64,000 bases of DNA from Paguma larvata (taxonomy: Eukaryota; Chordata; Mammalia; Carnivora; Viverridae), in assembly GCA_030068075.1 (NCBI GenBank), contig CM057841.1, forward strand, positions 5,155,565 to 5,219,564. Reading direction: 5' to 3'. The notes below the pieces were generated by a model. The model was given only the letters and a program-made list of their open reading frames with translations. It had not been told where the DNA came from and did no database searches. The position numbers were made by a program, and so were the translations under genes. Positions 34,103 through 44,409 of this stretch are shown in pieces (positions within the stretch are counted from its first letter, which is position 1; each line of letters begins with the position of its first letter).

Positions 34103-34350
34103 GGGGCGCCTGGGTGGCTCAGTCGGTTAGGCGGCCGACTTCAGCTCAGGTCATGATCTCACAGTCTGTGAGTTCGAGCCCCGTGTCGGGCTCTGTGCTG
34201 ATGACTCAGCCTGGAGCCTGCTTCAGATTCTGCATCTGCCTCTCTCTCTGCTCTTCCCCTGCTCACGCTCTGTCTCTCAAAAATAAATAATAAAAAAAAT
34301 GGTAAAAAATAAATAAATAAATAAAGTGATTTTGGAAAAAAAAAAAAAAA
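34103..34350 (+). mobile_element. felid SINE with perfect TSD and long tail
   Basis: Full-length copy with a 60-base AATA-rich tail and a 15-A end. A perfect 12-base direct repeat (acaagtgaatgc) flanks it at 34091-34102 and 34351-34362. The perfect duplication and long pure A run suggest a young insertion. Confidence 0.96.
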
Positions 34351-34424
34351 ACAAGTGAATGCATAGGCTATGTCTGTCACACCATGGGGTCGGCACTGGG
34401 TAGCTGGTGGCCCGGGGTGATGGC

Positions 34425-34515
34425 TACATCCTTCCAAAATTCATGTGTTGGAAGCTAATCCCCGATGTGATGGTATTTGGAGTGGGCATTTGGGAGGTGA
34501 TTATGACATAAGAGG
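34425..34515 (+). mobile_element. MaLR LTR, 5' part
   Basis: 'ccaaaattcatgtgttggaa', 'gatgtgatggtatttggagt' and 'gggaggtgattatgacataa' form the LTR start. The rest resumes at about 34950. Confidence 0.8.
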
Positions 34516-34745
34516 TGAGGAGAGTTAACAACACCATATTGCGTATTTGGAAGTTATTAAGAGAAAAGATCTTAAATGTTCTCATCACAAGAAAAAAACA
34601 AGTGGTGACTGTGTGTGGTGACAGATGTTAGCCAGACGTATTGTGGTGATCTTTTCACAGTGTAAGAAAGTATGAAATCATTACGTCATACACCTGAAAG
34701 AGATGCAACGTGATGGGCCAATTATACCTCAGTAGCCAGCAATCG
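34516..34745 (+). mobile_element. L1 3' end inserted in MaLR LTR
   Basis: 'aaagatcttaaatgttctca', 'acacctgaaagagatgcaac' and 'caattatacctcagtagcca' are L1 3' UTR phrases. The fragment sits between the two halves of a MaLR LTR. Confidence 0.78.
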
Positions 34746-34748
34746 AGA

Positions 34749-34935
34749 GGGGCACCTGGGGGGCTCAGTCGGTGAGTGTTCGACTCTTGGTTTCAGCTCA
34801 GGTCATGATCTCGAGCCTGCACTGGGCTCCGTGCTGCCAGTGTGGAGCCTCCTTGGGATTCTCTCTCTCTGTGCCTCTCCCCTTCTCATACTCGTGTTCT
34901 CTCTCTCAAAATAAATAAATAAACTTTAAAAAGGA
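34749..34935 (+). mobile_element. felid SINE
   Basis: Copy with a slightly shortened middle, abutting the L1 3' end. Tail aaataaataaactttaaa. Confidence 0.92.
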
Positions 34936-34949
34936 AAGAAAAGAAAACA

Positions 34950-35180
34950 ACAGAAGCTCCCAGAGAGCCTCCTCATGCCCTCTGCCACGTGAGCTTATGG
35001 CGAGAAGATGGCCGCCTGGGAGCCAGGACATGGGTTCTCCCCAGACGCCAGATCTGCCGGCGCCTTGATCTTGGCCTTCCAGCCTCAGACAGTGAGAAAC
35101 AAACTTCTGTTGGGTCTAAGCCACCCGGTGTGTGTGGTTCTGACACAGCAGCCTGACTGGACGAAGACGACTGGACCCCC
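34950..35180 (+). mobile_element. MaLR LTR, 3' part
   Basis: 'agctcccagagagcctcctc', 'gccagatctgccggcgcctt', 'gatcttggccttccagcctc' and 'cagtgagaaacaaacttctg', then 'ctaagccacccggtgtgtgt', complete the LTR begun at 34425. Confidence 0.82.
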
Positions 35181-36638
35181 AGGAGCAGAGCTTCAGGTCT
35201 GTGTGTGATTCCGGGGGGATGATGGATGCATCAAACTCTTTTTTTTTTCTTTCTTTTTTTCCTTTCTGGTAAGTCAGCCAGGGCATGACGTATTATCCTG
35301 TCATTTACTGTCAGGCATAGGGTGGCAAAATTTGTTCAGAACTTTTATGTCTCTATGTATGATGAGACAGTCCTGCCATTTTCCACTCTAATGATGCCTC
35401 TGACAGAGGAAAAATATACATTTTGCTTCTAATGAGATGATGCCCAAATGAATGGTCTGGAAGGGACCGAAAAAGACTGATTAATGCCAAAGTGGCGGTG
35501 TTGGGAGGCCCGAAGCGAGGCTGCCGGCCTGGTTGCCGGGCGGGAGTTGCTGGCGATCTGGTCTAGGGGCGAGAGACCCATGCACGAGACACTGGTAGGT
35601 GCGCAGGCAATGGGGGTGGGGGGCGGGGATGCCCACTCGGCGGGGCCGGCAGGTGGCTCGGCCGAAGGGCTCCCAGAGAAGGGGGCCGATGGGGGATTTC
35701 TTCCGGGTCTTCACCCCGAGGAGCTTGGCGATCGCGATGGCTCTTGCCGAGGGGGGCAGCCTGCAGCACAGGAGGGAGAGACGGAGGTAGCTGGTCTGCT
35801 CACCGAGGATGTGGGACGGCCGGGGGCCACTGGAATGGGGAGAGCACTGGGGGGGACGTCGGAGACAGACAGCGCGAGGAGAGTAAAGGCCTTAAGGGCT
35901 CGCACTCCGGGAGCAAAGGGCACGAGGACATTTACCGGGACTCCGTGGGCCAGACGACAGTCATCAACAGAATTTTCCGTTGAGCTAAAGGCCAGGCGGG
36001 ATTCCAATAATTAAATGCACCCCATGTAATCAAGGATGGGGAAGGTTTCTCTCAGACACAAAACAGTGCGGCCAGCGTTCCGGAGGCATCTGTTTAAAAT
36101 CTCATGTGTCTGAATAGCCACTTTGTTGAGCAAATTACCCCTGGATTCCATCCTCCGCCAGTTTTCATCCAAATTTTAGGAACCGACAACCCTGGATTTT
36201 ATATTCTGAAGGCTTTATTTATTTAGAAGTGTTTACCGTGCTGTCTGGCACACAGTCAGTGCTCAGTGCAGCTCTTCTGGAATCAAATTCCCCAATGCGG
36301 TCAGAAAGAATGAAACGCTCCACAAGAAGCCAATGTGTACAGTCTTTTCAGAAACGTGGAGATATATTTTATATTCGCCCAAGTACATGTCTGTATGGGC
36401 GTATGTAGAGGCGTCGGAAAATTCAGCTGGAAATTGGCTTCCACGATTGGGGTCTATACCCGATGTGATGACAAACGCTTTCTCCAACTCAACTCACTTC
36501 CCCTCCCAAAGAGTCCAAGGGGCTGGCATGAGTGTAATCTCCACTTTAACAGATGGGGAAACTGAGGCATGGAGAGACGTAGCTGCCACATAGCGGGAAT
36601 GCCGCTAACCACTTTGCCCCAACAGCAAACACCCCAGA

Positions 36639-36673
<35 letters not shown>

Positions 36674-36850
36674 CCCGCTGCCTGTGTCTCCACCTCCCAC
36701 CCCTTAATCACATTCACTTTCTTCACAAATATGCTGATGGCTCCAGAATCCATACCTCTAGTTAGAGAGCCCAGGGCGGAGTTACCAGAGTTCGCAAATG
36801 AAAATACGGGATGCTCGGTTAAATACGAATTTTGGACAATGAGTAATCTT
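35181..36850. other. unassigned; GC-rich block and MIR core
   Basis: GC-rich from about 35480 to 35990, where a 176-codon plus-strand frame and 98-codon minus-strand frames overlap. I see no domain, so they are not called. A MIR-like core ('taacagatggggaaactgag', 'gcatggagagacgtagctgc') lies at about 36548-36590. An (AC)n microsatellite of about 28 bases follows at 36646-36674. Confidence 0.42.
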
Positions 36851-36851
36851 T

Positions 36852-36880
<29 letters not shown>
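36846..36880. repeat. (TTTA)n simple repeat
   Basis: Seven to eight TTTA units at the tail end of the following antisense SINE, as expected for expansion of its AATA-type tail. Confidence 0.9.
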
Positions 36881-36882
<2 letters not shown>

Positions 36883-37097
36883 ATTTTTTTTTAACATTTA
36901 TATATCTTTGAGAGACATAGAGACAGAGCGTGAGCAGGGGAAGGGCAGAGAGAGACAGTGAGACACAGAATCCGAAGCAAGCTCCAGGCTCTGAGCCGTC
37001 AGCCCAGAGCCCGACGTGGGGCTTGAACTCACAGACTGCGAGATCCTGACCCGAGCCGAAGTCGGCCGCCCAACCAACTGAGCCACCCAGGCGCCCC
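36880..37097 (-). mobile_element. felid SINE
   Basis: Antisense full-length copy ending gagccacccaggcgcccc, immediately followed by another SINE tail in the same orientation. Confidence 0.94.
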
Positions 37098-37216
37098 TTT
37101 TTTTTTAATTTTTTAAATGTTTTATTTATTTTGAAGGAGAGAAGGTGCATACGTGGGGGAGGGGCAGAGAGAGAGGGAGACACAGAATCCGAAGCAGGCT
37201 CCAGGCTCTGAGCTAT
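37098..37216 (-). mobile_element. felid SINE, head truncated
   Basis: Antisense copy keeping only the tail, purine run and 'ccgaagcaggctccaggctc' block. The tRNA-like head is missing after 'tgagct'. Confidence 0.92.
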
Positions 37217-37840
37217 ATCTGGTTTCCTCTCTTAGCCCCTTTCATTAGTGTGATTTGTTACAATTAACGAACTAGCACCGGTACTGTGTTGTTTACCGTA
37301 GGCCATACTTTACTCAGATTCCCTTTGTTTTTACCTCCGTCCTCTTTCTGGTTTGGGATCCCATCCAGGACAACGAGTCACATTTAATTGTCACAACTCC
37401 ACAGTTTCCCTCCGGCTATAATAACTTCTAGAACTTGCCTTGTATCTGATGACCTGGACAGTTTGGAGGACCGGAAAGGGATTTTGTGGAGTGTCCTTCG
37501 CCCGGGGCTGTCTGATGGTTTTCTCACGAGCGGACCAGGGTTGAAGGTTCGGGGCAAGAAGACCCAGAGGAGCAGCGCCACGTGTCACACCATATCAAGG
37601 GCGCGAACTGTCGATGTGGCTTGCGGCCTGACCGCCAGGACGAGAGACTCTTTATCAGGTCTCCCTCCCGTAAAATTGCTCCTTTTCCCCCCTCTGCACC
37701 CTGTACACTATAGAAGGGGCCACCAGGCACAGCCCACACCTGAGAGTAAGGTTATGCCCCACCTACTTGAGGGCAGAGAATCTATACAAATTATTTGGAG
37801 TTTTTCTGTATGGGATATATTTCTGCTTCCCCCTGCAAAA
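37217..37840. other. unassigned sequence
   Basis: A 161-codon frame (37388-37873, plus) overlaps minus-strand frames and runs into the next SINE. No motif is visible. It is possibly an old repeat, and no gene is supported. Confidence 0.4.
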
Positions 37841-37855
37841 CTAATAATTGTTTTT

Positions 37856-37961
37856 ATTTATTTATTTTCTTAAGGAAGCTCTAGGCCCAGTGTGGGGCTT
37901 GAACTCATGACCCCGAGATCAAGAGTCACATGCTCTACCGACCCAGTCAGCCAGGTGCCCC
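37856..37961 (-). mobile_element. short-form CAN SINE with TSD
   Basis: Antisense short subtype. Direct repeat actaataa(t/c)tgttttta at 37840-37855 and 37962-37977. Confidence 0.93.
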
Positions 37962-37977
37962 ACTAATAACTGTTTTT

Positions 37978-38343
37978 AAGTATAAGCATGTTTTATGCAA
38001 TAGCTGAGAAATACATGAAAAAGTTAAATGTTGTTTATCTGAATTCGAAATTAGCTTAAATGAAATCCTGCATTTCGTTCGGCAGCCGTGCCTCAGACTC
38101 ATTTCTCCACGGGTGTTTTTGACATCCCCACTGTGGGACGTCCCGTGGGCATCTCAGATAACAAACCCAAATCTCAGCCGCTGGAATCCACCCTCGCCCA
38201 GCCAGCCAGCCGCTCCCGAAGGTTCCCAGAGAGGCGTCTCATTCCTCCAGGTGCCCAGGCCCCAGGACCTGGGAGGATCCCGGTTCCTCTCGCTTCTTGT
38301 AGCCAGTCAGAAGATCAGGGCCAGTCCTCACTCGAAAACATGT
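37978..38343. other. unassigned sequence
   Basis: No named repeat or gene seen. Confidence 0.4.
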
Positions 38344-38530
38344 CTGGGGCTCCTGCGTGGCTCAGTCGGTTAAGCGTCAGCTCTTGATTTTGGCTCAGGT
38401 TATGATCTTGCGGTTCTTGAGTTCCAGCCCTGCTTCCAGCTCTACACTGACAGCGCGGAGCCTGCTGGGGATTCGCTCTCTCTGCCCCTCCCACAAAATC
38501 TCTCTCTCAAAATAAATAAACTTAAATATA
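38344..38530 (+). mobile_element. felid SINE
   Basis: Copy without the long middle block (ctacactgacagcgcggagc). Its aaataaacttaaa tail leads straight into the AT minisatellite. Confidence 0.92.
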
Positions 38531-38698
38531 TATGTTTTAAAATAAAATATATAAATATATTTAAATAAAATATATAAATATATTTAAATAAAATATATAA
38601 ATATATTTAAATAAAATATATATATTTAAATAAAATATATAATATATATTTAAATAAAATATATAAATATATATTTAAATTAAAATATATACATGTAT
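38522..38698. repeat. AT-only minisatellite, ~23-bp unit x ~6-7
   Basis: Repeated unit close to aaatatatttaaataaaatatat, almost free of G and C, with units of 19-25 bases. Each unit contains self-complementary atatatttaaat-type text. It begins in one SINE tail and ends at the head of the next SINE. Confidence 0.93.
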
Positions 38699-38699
38699 T

Positions 38700-38850
38700 C
38701 AGGGCCCCTGGGTGGTTCAGTCAGTTAAGCATCTGACTCTTGGTTTCTGCTCAGGTCATGATCTCATAGTTTTGTGAGTTTGAGCCCCATGTTGGCGTCT
38801 GTGCTGACACCATGGAGCCTGCTTGGGATTCTCTGTCTCTTGTGTTGTCT
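38700..38850 (+). mobile_element. felid SINE, 3' truncated
   Basis: The head (gggcccctgggtggttcagt) and middle are present. The similarity ends after 'gcttgggattctctgtctct', with no A-rich tail. Confidence 0.9.
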
Positions 38851-39519
38851 CTGTGCCTTGTGTTCATTGCCCCCGAGGGAGAGGAAAGCAGCCCCGACCT
38901 CCGGGAGAGCGGCCTGGCCTGTCATGAGCACGGAGAGGCCAGCCTCCGCGTTCTGTCGCTCGTCAACCCTCAGCGACGTCCTCCTACATCTGCCGGAAGA
39001 GGTCGCTCAGGGATCATGACGGATCGGGACAGAACACACCCACTCTCTGATCGGGTCCCCACACAGACGCCAACATGGCCCACGACTCAGAAACGAAAAG
39101 ACGTCCTCTGTCCTGGCGACACTCTCGGCCGGGTGCAGCTGCAGCCCTGCTCCTGGGCCTGCCCGGATGATGGACAGAGACTCTGGGTCACAGCATCGCC
39201 CTCCATTCCTGGCCACATCCCATCTAGAACAAAGCCCAGCTCCTGAGACTCTTCCTGAGAAACCCCCAGTGCGAATCCAAGTTCTAGAGGTTTCTCCTCA
39301 CAGCGGTTTCAGTCTACTACAGCGCCAGCTTCCTGCTGCGTGCCTCCTCCCGCATTTCAGAATGACCGTTGTATTTCACTCAAGGTGTCTTCCTGGACAT
39401 TCCGTAGCATTTGACGCTAACGTCCTAGATGTTTGACCCCGTTGCCATACTTGTCGTCTGTCGCCCCATCAGAATGCAGACTGTGAGGATGGAAAGTTGG
39501 CCTGGCACAGCGACGGGCT
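38851..39519. other. unassigned sequence
   Basis: The 144-codon frame at 38812-39246 begins inside the SINE and shows no domain. Nothing else recognised. Confidence 0.4.
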
Positions 39520-39650
39520 TGACGAGTAGTGTTTGAGCGAAACCACCAATGAAGAAGTTGAAGCTCAGAGCCAGGAGCGCGACTGGGCGAGGGCACACGC
39601 TCACTAAGTGGCAGAGCCAGTTGGAAACCCCACTTTGGGAGCCCTTGCTC
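39520..39650 (+). mobile_element. MIR-like fragment
   Basis: 'gaagaagttgaagctcagag', 'cgctcactaagtggcagagc' and 'cagttggaaacccc' resemble a degraded MIR core. Confidence 0.6.
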
Positions 39651-39869
39651 CGGAGCCCGGCTGCCGGGTTGGCACCATGAGCTTGGGCGAGGGTGCAATT
39701 TGCTCCCCTGCTGTCCCCTTCTCCAAATTCACCCAAATCCCCTCTGGGGAGGTAGTTCTCGCTTTGGGAAAAAAAATGGATTGAAATGAATCCTGCATTT
39801 TCAAGACCAGGGGGACAGTCCTTTCCCCAACAGAGCAGGTTTTAGACAACATTCCGGGAGCGCCACCTT

Positions 39870-41105
39870 TTGACAATGGGCCCCACTCACTGGCGAGCTG
39901 CTTTCATCCACGTGCGCCGTCTCAACCCAAAGCCACTGAACCGAGAGGGAAAGAGGGCAGTTCTGTCCAGGAGCCGCCAGCCTGGGGCCTTCGGACGCGT
40001 AGCTCCTGCCCTGTCCCCAGAAGTACCCGAGAATCTGCGCGCTCGCTCCCCCGCCAGGACGGCGCCCCCGCTGGCTGCCCCCACCCCCGGCTGCTTTCCC
40101 CCCGCCGGCTTCCCTCCCCTGCCTGCCCCCCCCACGCCGTCCAGCCCCCCGCTGGCTGCTCCCCCCGCCCCGCCGTCCAGCCCCCCGACAGCTGGCCCCC
40201 TCCGCAACCTCCAGCCCCCCGCCGTCCACCCCCCCCCCGTCCAGCCCCCCGCTGGCTGCCCCCCCCGCCGGCCCTCCTACCCCCCCCCGCTGGCTGCTCC
40301 CCACCCCCACCCCGCACGCTGGCCCAGGTTGGGACGCGCTCCGCTCCCTCTCCTCCGGCCTCCCCCGCCCCCCCGTGGACTCTGGCCTCCTCGCAAACAG
40401 GCCTTCGGCACTGCCGTCCTTTCCACAAGAATTCCCCGAGGATTCGCCGGGGACGCCCCGCTGGAGGCCGGGGACGCGCCGGGGAACGGCGCCGGCCGTG
40501 GCGCTGCCCAGAGACGGCTCACGCCATGGGACAGAGGGACAGACGTTAGCGGATTGAAAGTGGCGGAGTTTTAAAATCGTGTCGGGTGTGGACACGCACC
40601 CGCCCTGAGGAAGACGAAGCAGGGGGCGCCGCAGGGGGCGCGGGGCCGGGATTCCGCGCGCTCGGGCCGCGAGCGCCTCCGGCCCGGCTCCCGGGGCGCG
40701 GTCTCGGGGCCCCGCTCTGAGCGACGCGGGCTGCGCGAACTCGGATCCGGGGCCGAGCGTGTCCCGGGGTAGTGCGCTCTCTGTCCCTGCCGACCCCGCG
40801 ACCGGGATGCGTCTAAGTGGTGTTCCGGGAGAGGAGACGGGGCGCGGAGAGGAACGACACCGCCCGGGTTCCGCGTTTCTTCCTGCGAGGCCGGGTCGTG
40901 ATCCGGTTCCCGCTCCGGATCCCGCTCCGCATCCCGCGCACGGGCCGACCGCACAGCCCGGGAGAGTCGGCCTCCGGCCTCCGCCACGGCCCTTTCCGCA
41001 GCCCCTCCGGCCGCGCACCCCGCCCCGCACCCCCTCGGTGTCCGGGCAGCAGCCTGAGCCCCTCCTCCCGCAGGCGGGAGTCCCCGTGAAGGGAAGAGGG
41101 CGAGG
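39870..41105. promoter_or_regulatory. large CpG-rich island, possible promoter
   Basis: About 1.2 kb of very high GC. Dense CpG occurs from about 40420 to 41100 (gcgccggccgtggcgctgcc and similar) and C-rich minisatellite from about 40060 to 40330. The 409-codon minus-strand frame spanning it is Gly/Arg-rich, and 100-230 codon frames occur in other phases, the pattern of GC-rich non-coding DNA. I see no TATA box and cannot attach a gene. Promoter function is inference. Confidence 0.5.
40060..40330. repeat. C-rich minisatellite (G-rich on minus strand)
   Basis: Irregular units of about 35-40 bases built from 'ccgtccagccccccgctggc' followed by tgctccccccgcc variants, repeated about six times with deletions. 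On the minus strand this gives many clustered G4-G9 runs. Confidence 0.88.
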
Positions 41106-41109
41106 GTGT

Positions 41110-41330
41110 CGTTGTCACCGGGCTGCTGGCACAGAATTCCACAGACGGGGCGTCTGTTTCTCGCAGTCTGGAGGCCGGAAGTCCAAGATCAAGGCGCCGG
41201 CAGATTTGGGGTCTTGTCCACAGACGGCGTCTTCTCTGTGTCCTCGAGGCGGGGAGAGGACGAGGGAGTGCCCCGCGGTCCCTTTAATGAGGGCACCGAC
41301 CCCAGGGTGAGGGCTCACCTTCCCGAGCCG
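41110..41330 (-). mobile_element. MaLR-like LTR fragment, antisense
   Basis: 'gctgctggcacagaattcca', 'tctcgcagtctggaggccgg' and 'aagtccaagatcaaggcgcc' then 'ggcagatttgg' are the antisense MaLR LTR phrases. The repeat abuts the CpG island. Confidence 0.75.
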
Positions 41331-41639
41331 CGGCCTGGGGGTGAGATTTCCACAAATGCATCTGGGACACGCAGACACTGTGCCCGGCGCAAGGCGCAGG
41401 CGTCCGGCCAGTGTGGCCGCCGCGGGAAGGGCCGAGCAGGGGCTCAAACCTCCAGTTGCCCCAACGTGTCTGTCAGGTACGTTTTTGTCCAAATTAAAAT
41501 GGAAACCTAAGAGTCCTTACCCAAGGACAAAGAAAGACAACGGCTTTGTCGGCTTTGGCAGACGCCTGAAGAAATCCCAGGTTCTAGTCAGCGCTGTTGA
41601 AAGAGCCCGTGGCTTGAAGTCTAATTATTTCTATGACTA
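41331..41639. other. unassigned sequence
   Basis: CpG island shoulder. No gene or named repeat recognised. Confidence 0.4.
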
Positions 41640-41985
41640 AAAATACAGTGTAGGATGGGATATTACTCAGCCAGGAGAAAGAAGAGGGTCTTGCCATTTG
41701 GAACAGCAAAGAAGAACGTTGAAGGCATTATGCTAAGTGAGAGAAGTCAGAGAAAGACAAAGCCACGAAATCTCACTTATGTGAAATTTTGAAAATGAAA
41801 GAGGAGGAGGGGGAGGAAAGGGAGGAGGAGGAGGAGGAGAAGAAGAGGAAGAAGAAGAAAGAATCGAACTCACAGAACGGTGGTGCCCAGGGGCTGGAGG
41901 CGGGGGAAGGGGCAGATGTTGGTCAAAGAGGAAGCGCCTTCAATTATAAAATGTACAAGTTCTGGGGACCTAACATATAGCATGG
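41640..41985 (+). mobile_element. L1 3' region with (GGA)n expansion
   Basis: 'gggatattactcagccagga', 'cattatgctaagtgagagaa' and 'gtcagagaaagacaaagcca' then 'cgaaatctcacttatgtgaa' are L1 3' phrases in sense orientation. A (GGA/GAA)n run lies at 41798-41862. Confidence 0.82.
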
Positions 41986-42512
41986 TGTTTTCGGGGAAGA
42001 AAATTTTTTTCTACCCTTCGAGATTCTTCCAGTTGGTTTGAGAATGGAATTGACGTGAGTCAGAGGAGAAGGAGGAAAACACACAAGGTTTAATCGTGTG
42101 CACGCGCAGGAGGCCCAGTCAGGAAACCGAGACCACCTCCAAAACGACCAAGACAAGCGGTTTTTATACTTTTTAGGCAAAGTGACAATAAATCTGCGAG
42201 GAATTGGCAGGACAAAGAAAACTTATCTTTGGGAGCTTCAGTTAGTAAGGAATTCGAAACATCATTTGGGCTGAGGTAGTAAATTAGTAAAAAGTAATAC
42301 GGGTTGTTTGCATACAGACTTCTTGGCTCTAAAGTTTCTAACTCTGATGATTAGGAGCTCTCTTTACCCCTGGGAGAGGGAGGGTGCCTTTCACACGAAG
42401 GGTCTAGATCCTGTTTTCCGGGGACAGAGGGAGGTCAGTGTTTGGGGTTTTTTTTGGGAGGGGGGTTGTCTTATTTTGTTTTGTTTTTTACACCTGCTGT
42501 TTCTTAACTTTT
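41986..42512. other. possible LTR remnant, otherwise unassigned
   Basis: 'gcaggaggcccagtcaggaa', 'accgagaccacctcc' and the 'gtttttatactttttaggca' phrase give an ERV-LTR impression. I cannot name a family or define ends. No coding frame supported. Confidence 0.35.
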
Positions 42513-42728
42513 TTTAAAATGTTTTTATTTATTTTTGAGAGCAGGAGAGACAAAGCATGAGTGGGGGAGGGTCAGAGAGAGAGAGAGAGGGAGACAGAGA
42601 ATCTGAAGCAGGCTCCAGGCTCTGAGCCATCAGCACAGAGCCCGATGTGGAGCTCGAACTCACAGACCGCGAGATCATGACCTGAGCCAAAGTCGGACGC
42701 TCAACCAACTGAGCCACCCAGGCGCCCC
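42513..42728 (-). mobile_element. felid SINE
   Basis: Antisense full-length copy close to consensus. It forms an inverted pair with the next SINE, 36 bases away. Confidence 0.94.
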
Positions 42729-42763
42729 TCTTAAGAACTTTTAACTTAAAATAATCAGTATGC

Positions 42764-42894
42764 TGGGGCACCTGGTGGCTTAGTCAATTAACCGTCTGAC
42801 TTCGGCTCAGGTCATGATCTCATGGTTTGTGAGTTCCAGCCCTGCATCAGGCTCTCTGCTGACAGCTCGATCCTGGAGCCTGCTTCAGATTCTG

Positions 42895-42925
<31 letters not shown>

Positions 42926-42975
42926 GCCTCCCCCCCATTCGCACTCTCTCTGTCTCTCAAAATAAATGAAAACAT
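42764..42975 (+). mobile_element. felid SINE
   Basis: Sense copy with an expanded CT tract (42896-42922). It is the partner of the inverted pair. Confidence 0.93.
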
Positions 42976-43026
42976 TCAAATGAAATAAAATAAAACTATA
43001 AATCTAGGGGAAAATTACTATAAATT

Positions 43027-43135
43027 GGGGCACCCGATTGGCTCAGTTGGAAGAACATGCGACTCTCAGTCTTGGGGTTGTCAGTTCAAGCCCCACGTTG
43101 GTATAGATATCGCAAATAAATAAATACACTTGAAG
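43027..43135 (+). mobile_element. short-form CAN SINE
   Basis: 'ggggcacccgattggctcag', 'gttgtcagttcaagccccac' and a 'cgcaaataaataaatacact' tail. Confidence 0.9.
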
Positions 43136-43434
43136 AAATTTCCATGATAAAATTATCAATCTGAGACCTGCTTGAAAGTAAGTGAGAGTTAAAAACGCGA
43201 AGGCCGGTGGGTGGGGCTGAGGGGCAGCCAGAGCGCACAGAGGCGCAGTGCCAACTGCTCGCAGCTGGCGCGCAGGGACTCGATCAGGGTCCCGTGGGGA
43301 TTGGCTAGTGCCTACGAGTTAAATATCCGGAATGGCCTCCGCGCCCATCAGAGTCCCGCACGTGGAGCAGGAGGGGGCGGTGGACGCGTCAAGGCGGAGG
43401 AGGTTAGGGAGAGCCGGGGGGCAGGGGAGGAAAT
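43136..43434. other. unassigned sequence
   Basis: Moderately GC-rich. No gene recognised. Confidence 0.4.
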
Positions 43435-43645
43435 ACCGTACTGTGACGTGGGGTTTCTCAGCCTCCGCACAATTGACATTTGAAGCTTCATAATTTCTTG
43501 CCGCAGCCGGTGGTTCTGTGTCCTGGCTTCTACCCGCTAGATGCCAAGAGCACCCCACCAGTCCCGACAACCAAAATGTCTCAGGACGTCTCCAAAAGTC
43601 CACTAGGAGGCAGAATCACCTCTGGTTAAGAACCCCTGCTTGAAA
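43435..43645 (-). mobile_element. MER5A-like hAT-Charlie element
   Basis: 'gtttctcagcctccgcacaa', 'ctacccgctagatgccaaga', 'cgacaaccaaaatgtctcag' and 'ctctggttaagaacccctg'. Same orientation as the copy at 24190. Confidence 0.88.
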
Positions 43646-43836
43646 CGGAAAGACTCAGACTTGAGCCTGCGACAGAATCCCACGTAGGTGGTAGGGGAGA
43701 GGGGGAGGGGGCTTCCAGGCCCCACCTCTAGAGTTTCTGGTTTAGGAGGTCTGGCAGCCTTACCTGGAGAAGTCCCTGCTCTAAATAAGCAAGAGTCCTC
43801 TGGCTCTTTTTTGGCTTTCCTTTTTTCTTTTTTTCT

Positions 43837-43867
<31 letters not shown>

Positions 43868-44297
43868 GATAAATATTTATTTCACGTTGCAGGGAAATAT
43901 TAAAGCCATCAACACATGAGAATGAGTGAGGGGTCCGGCAGGACGTTCGCACTGTGTGAAGCCTTAAGGTATGTGCAGTCCATGAGAGAGCAACGACTCT
44001 GCACTCCTGGGGACACAAAGGCGTCCTTGGGTTTGTTTGGGACTTTGCACCCGGGAGCCTGGGCCTGCGAATTCCTGTGGCAGTTTCTACATATTACCAC
44101 TAGATGGTGCTCGAAGCCAGGTAATAAAATGGTTGCTCCCGCCCATCTTTGGCAGAAATTAGACTGGTGGAGGGTTGCTTTTTTAAGGCGTTGTTCCCCA
44201 TTTAAATCAAAAACACCCACCAGTGAGCCACTTCAGTACCACCGCCACAAAGTCTTCCATATTATCTAACTCTGCCTGACAGCTTTTCTTTAAATAG
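43646..44297. other. unassigned; T-rich run
   Basis: A T/CTTTT simple repeat lies at about 43809-43867. The 117-codon plus-strand frame (43916-44269) opposes a 103-codon minus-strand frame, and neither has a motif. Confidence 0.42.
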
Positions 44298-44409
44298 ATT
44301 TTTTAAAGACTTTATTTTTAAGTAATCTCTACACTCAGTGTGCGGCTTGAACTCACAACTCCGAGATCGAAGGTCACAGGTGCCACCGACTGAGCCAGCT
44401 AGGCGCCCC
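44298..44409 (-). mobile_element. short-form CAN SINE
   Basis: Antisense short subtype: 'aagtaatctctacactcagt', 'gcggcttgaactcacaactc', ending agccagctaggcgccccc. A degenerate flanking repeat tttaa(a/g)tagattt is visible. Confidence 0.9.

Noticed and set aside
35484..36014. 176-codon plus-strand frame
   Set aside because: GC-driven, opposed by open minus-strand frames, no recognisable domain or splice context.
38522..38698. Regular repeat array that could suggest a CRISPR
   Set aside because: Eukaryotic AT minisatellite with no spacers. Units are adjacent and variable.
39801..41030. 409-codon minus-strand open frame
   Set aside because: Gly/Arg/Pro-rich, created by the C-rich minisatellite and CpG island. 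Other phases are equally open and no domain or exon signal fits.
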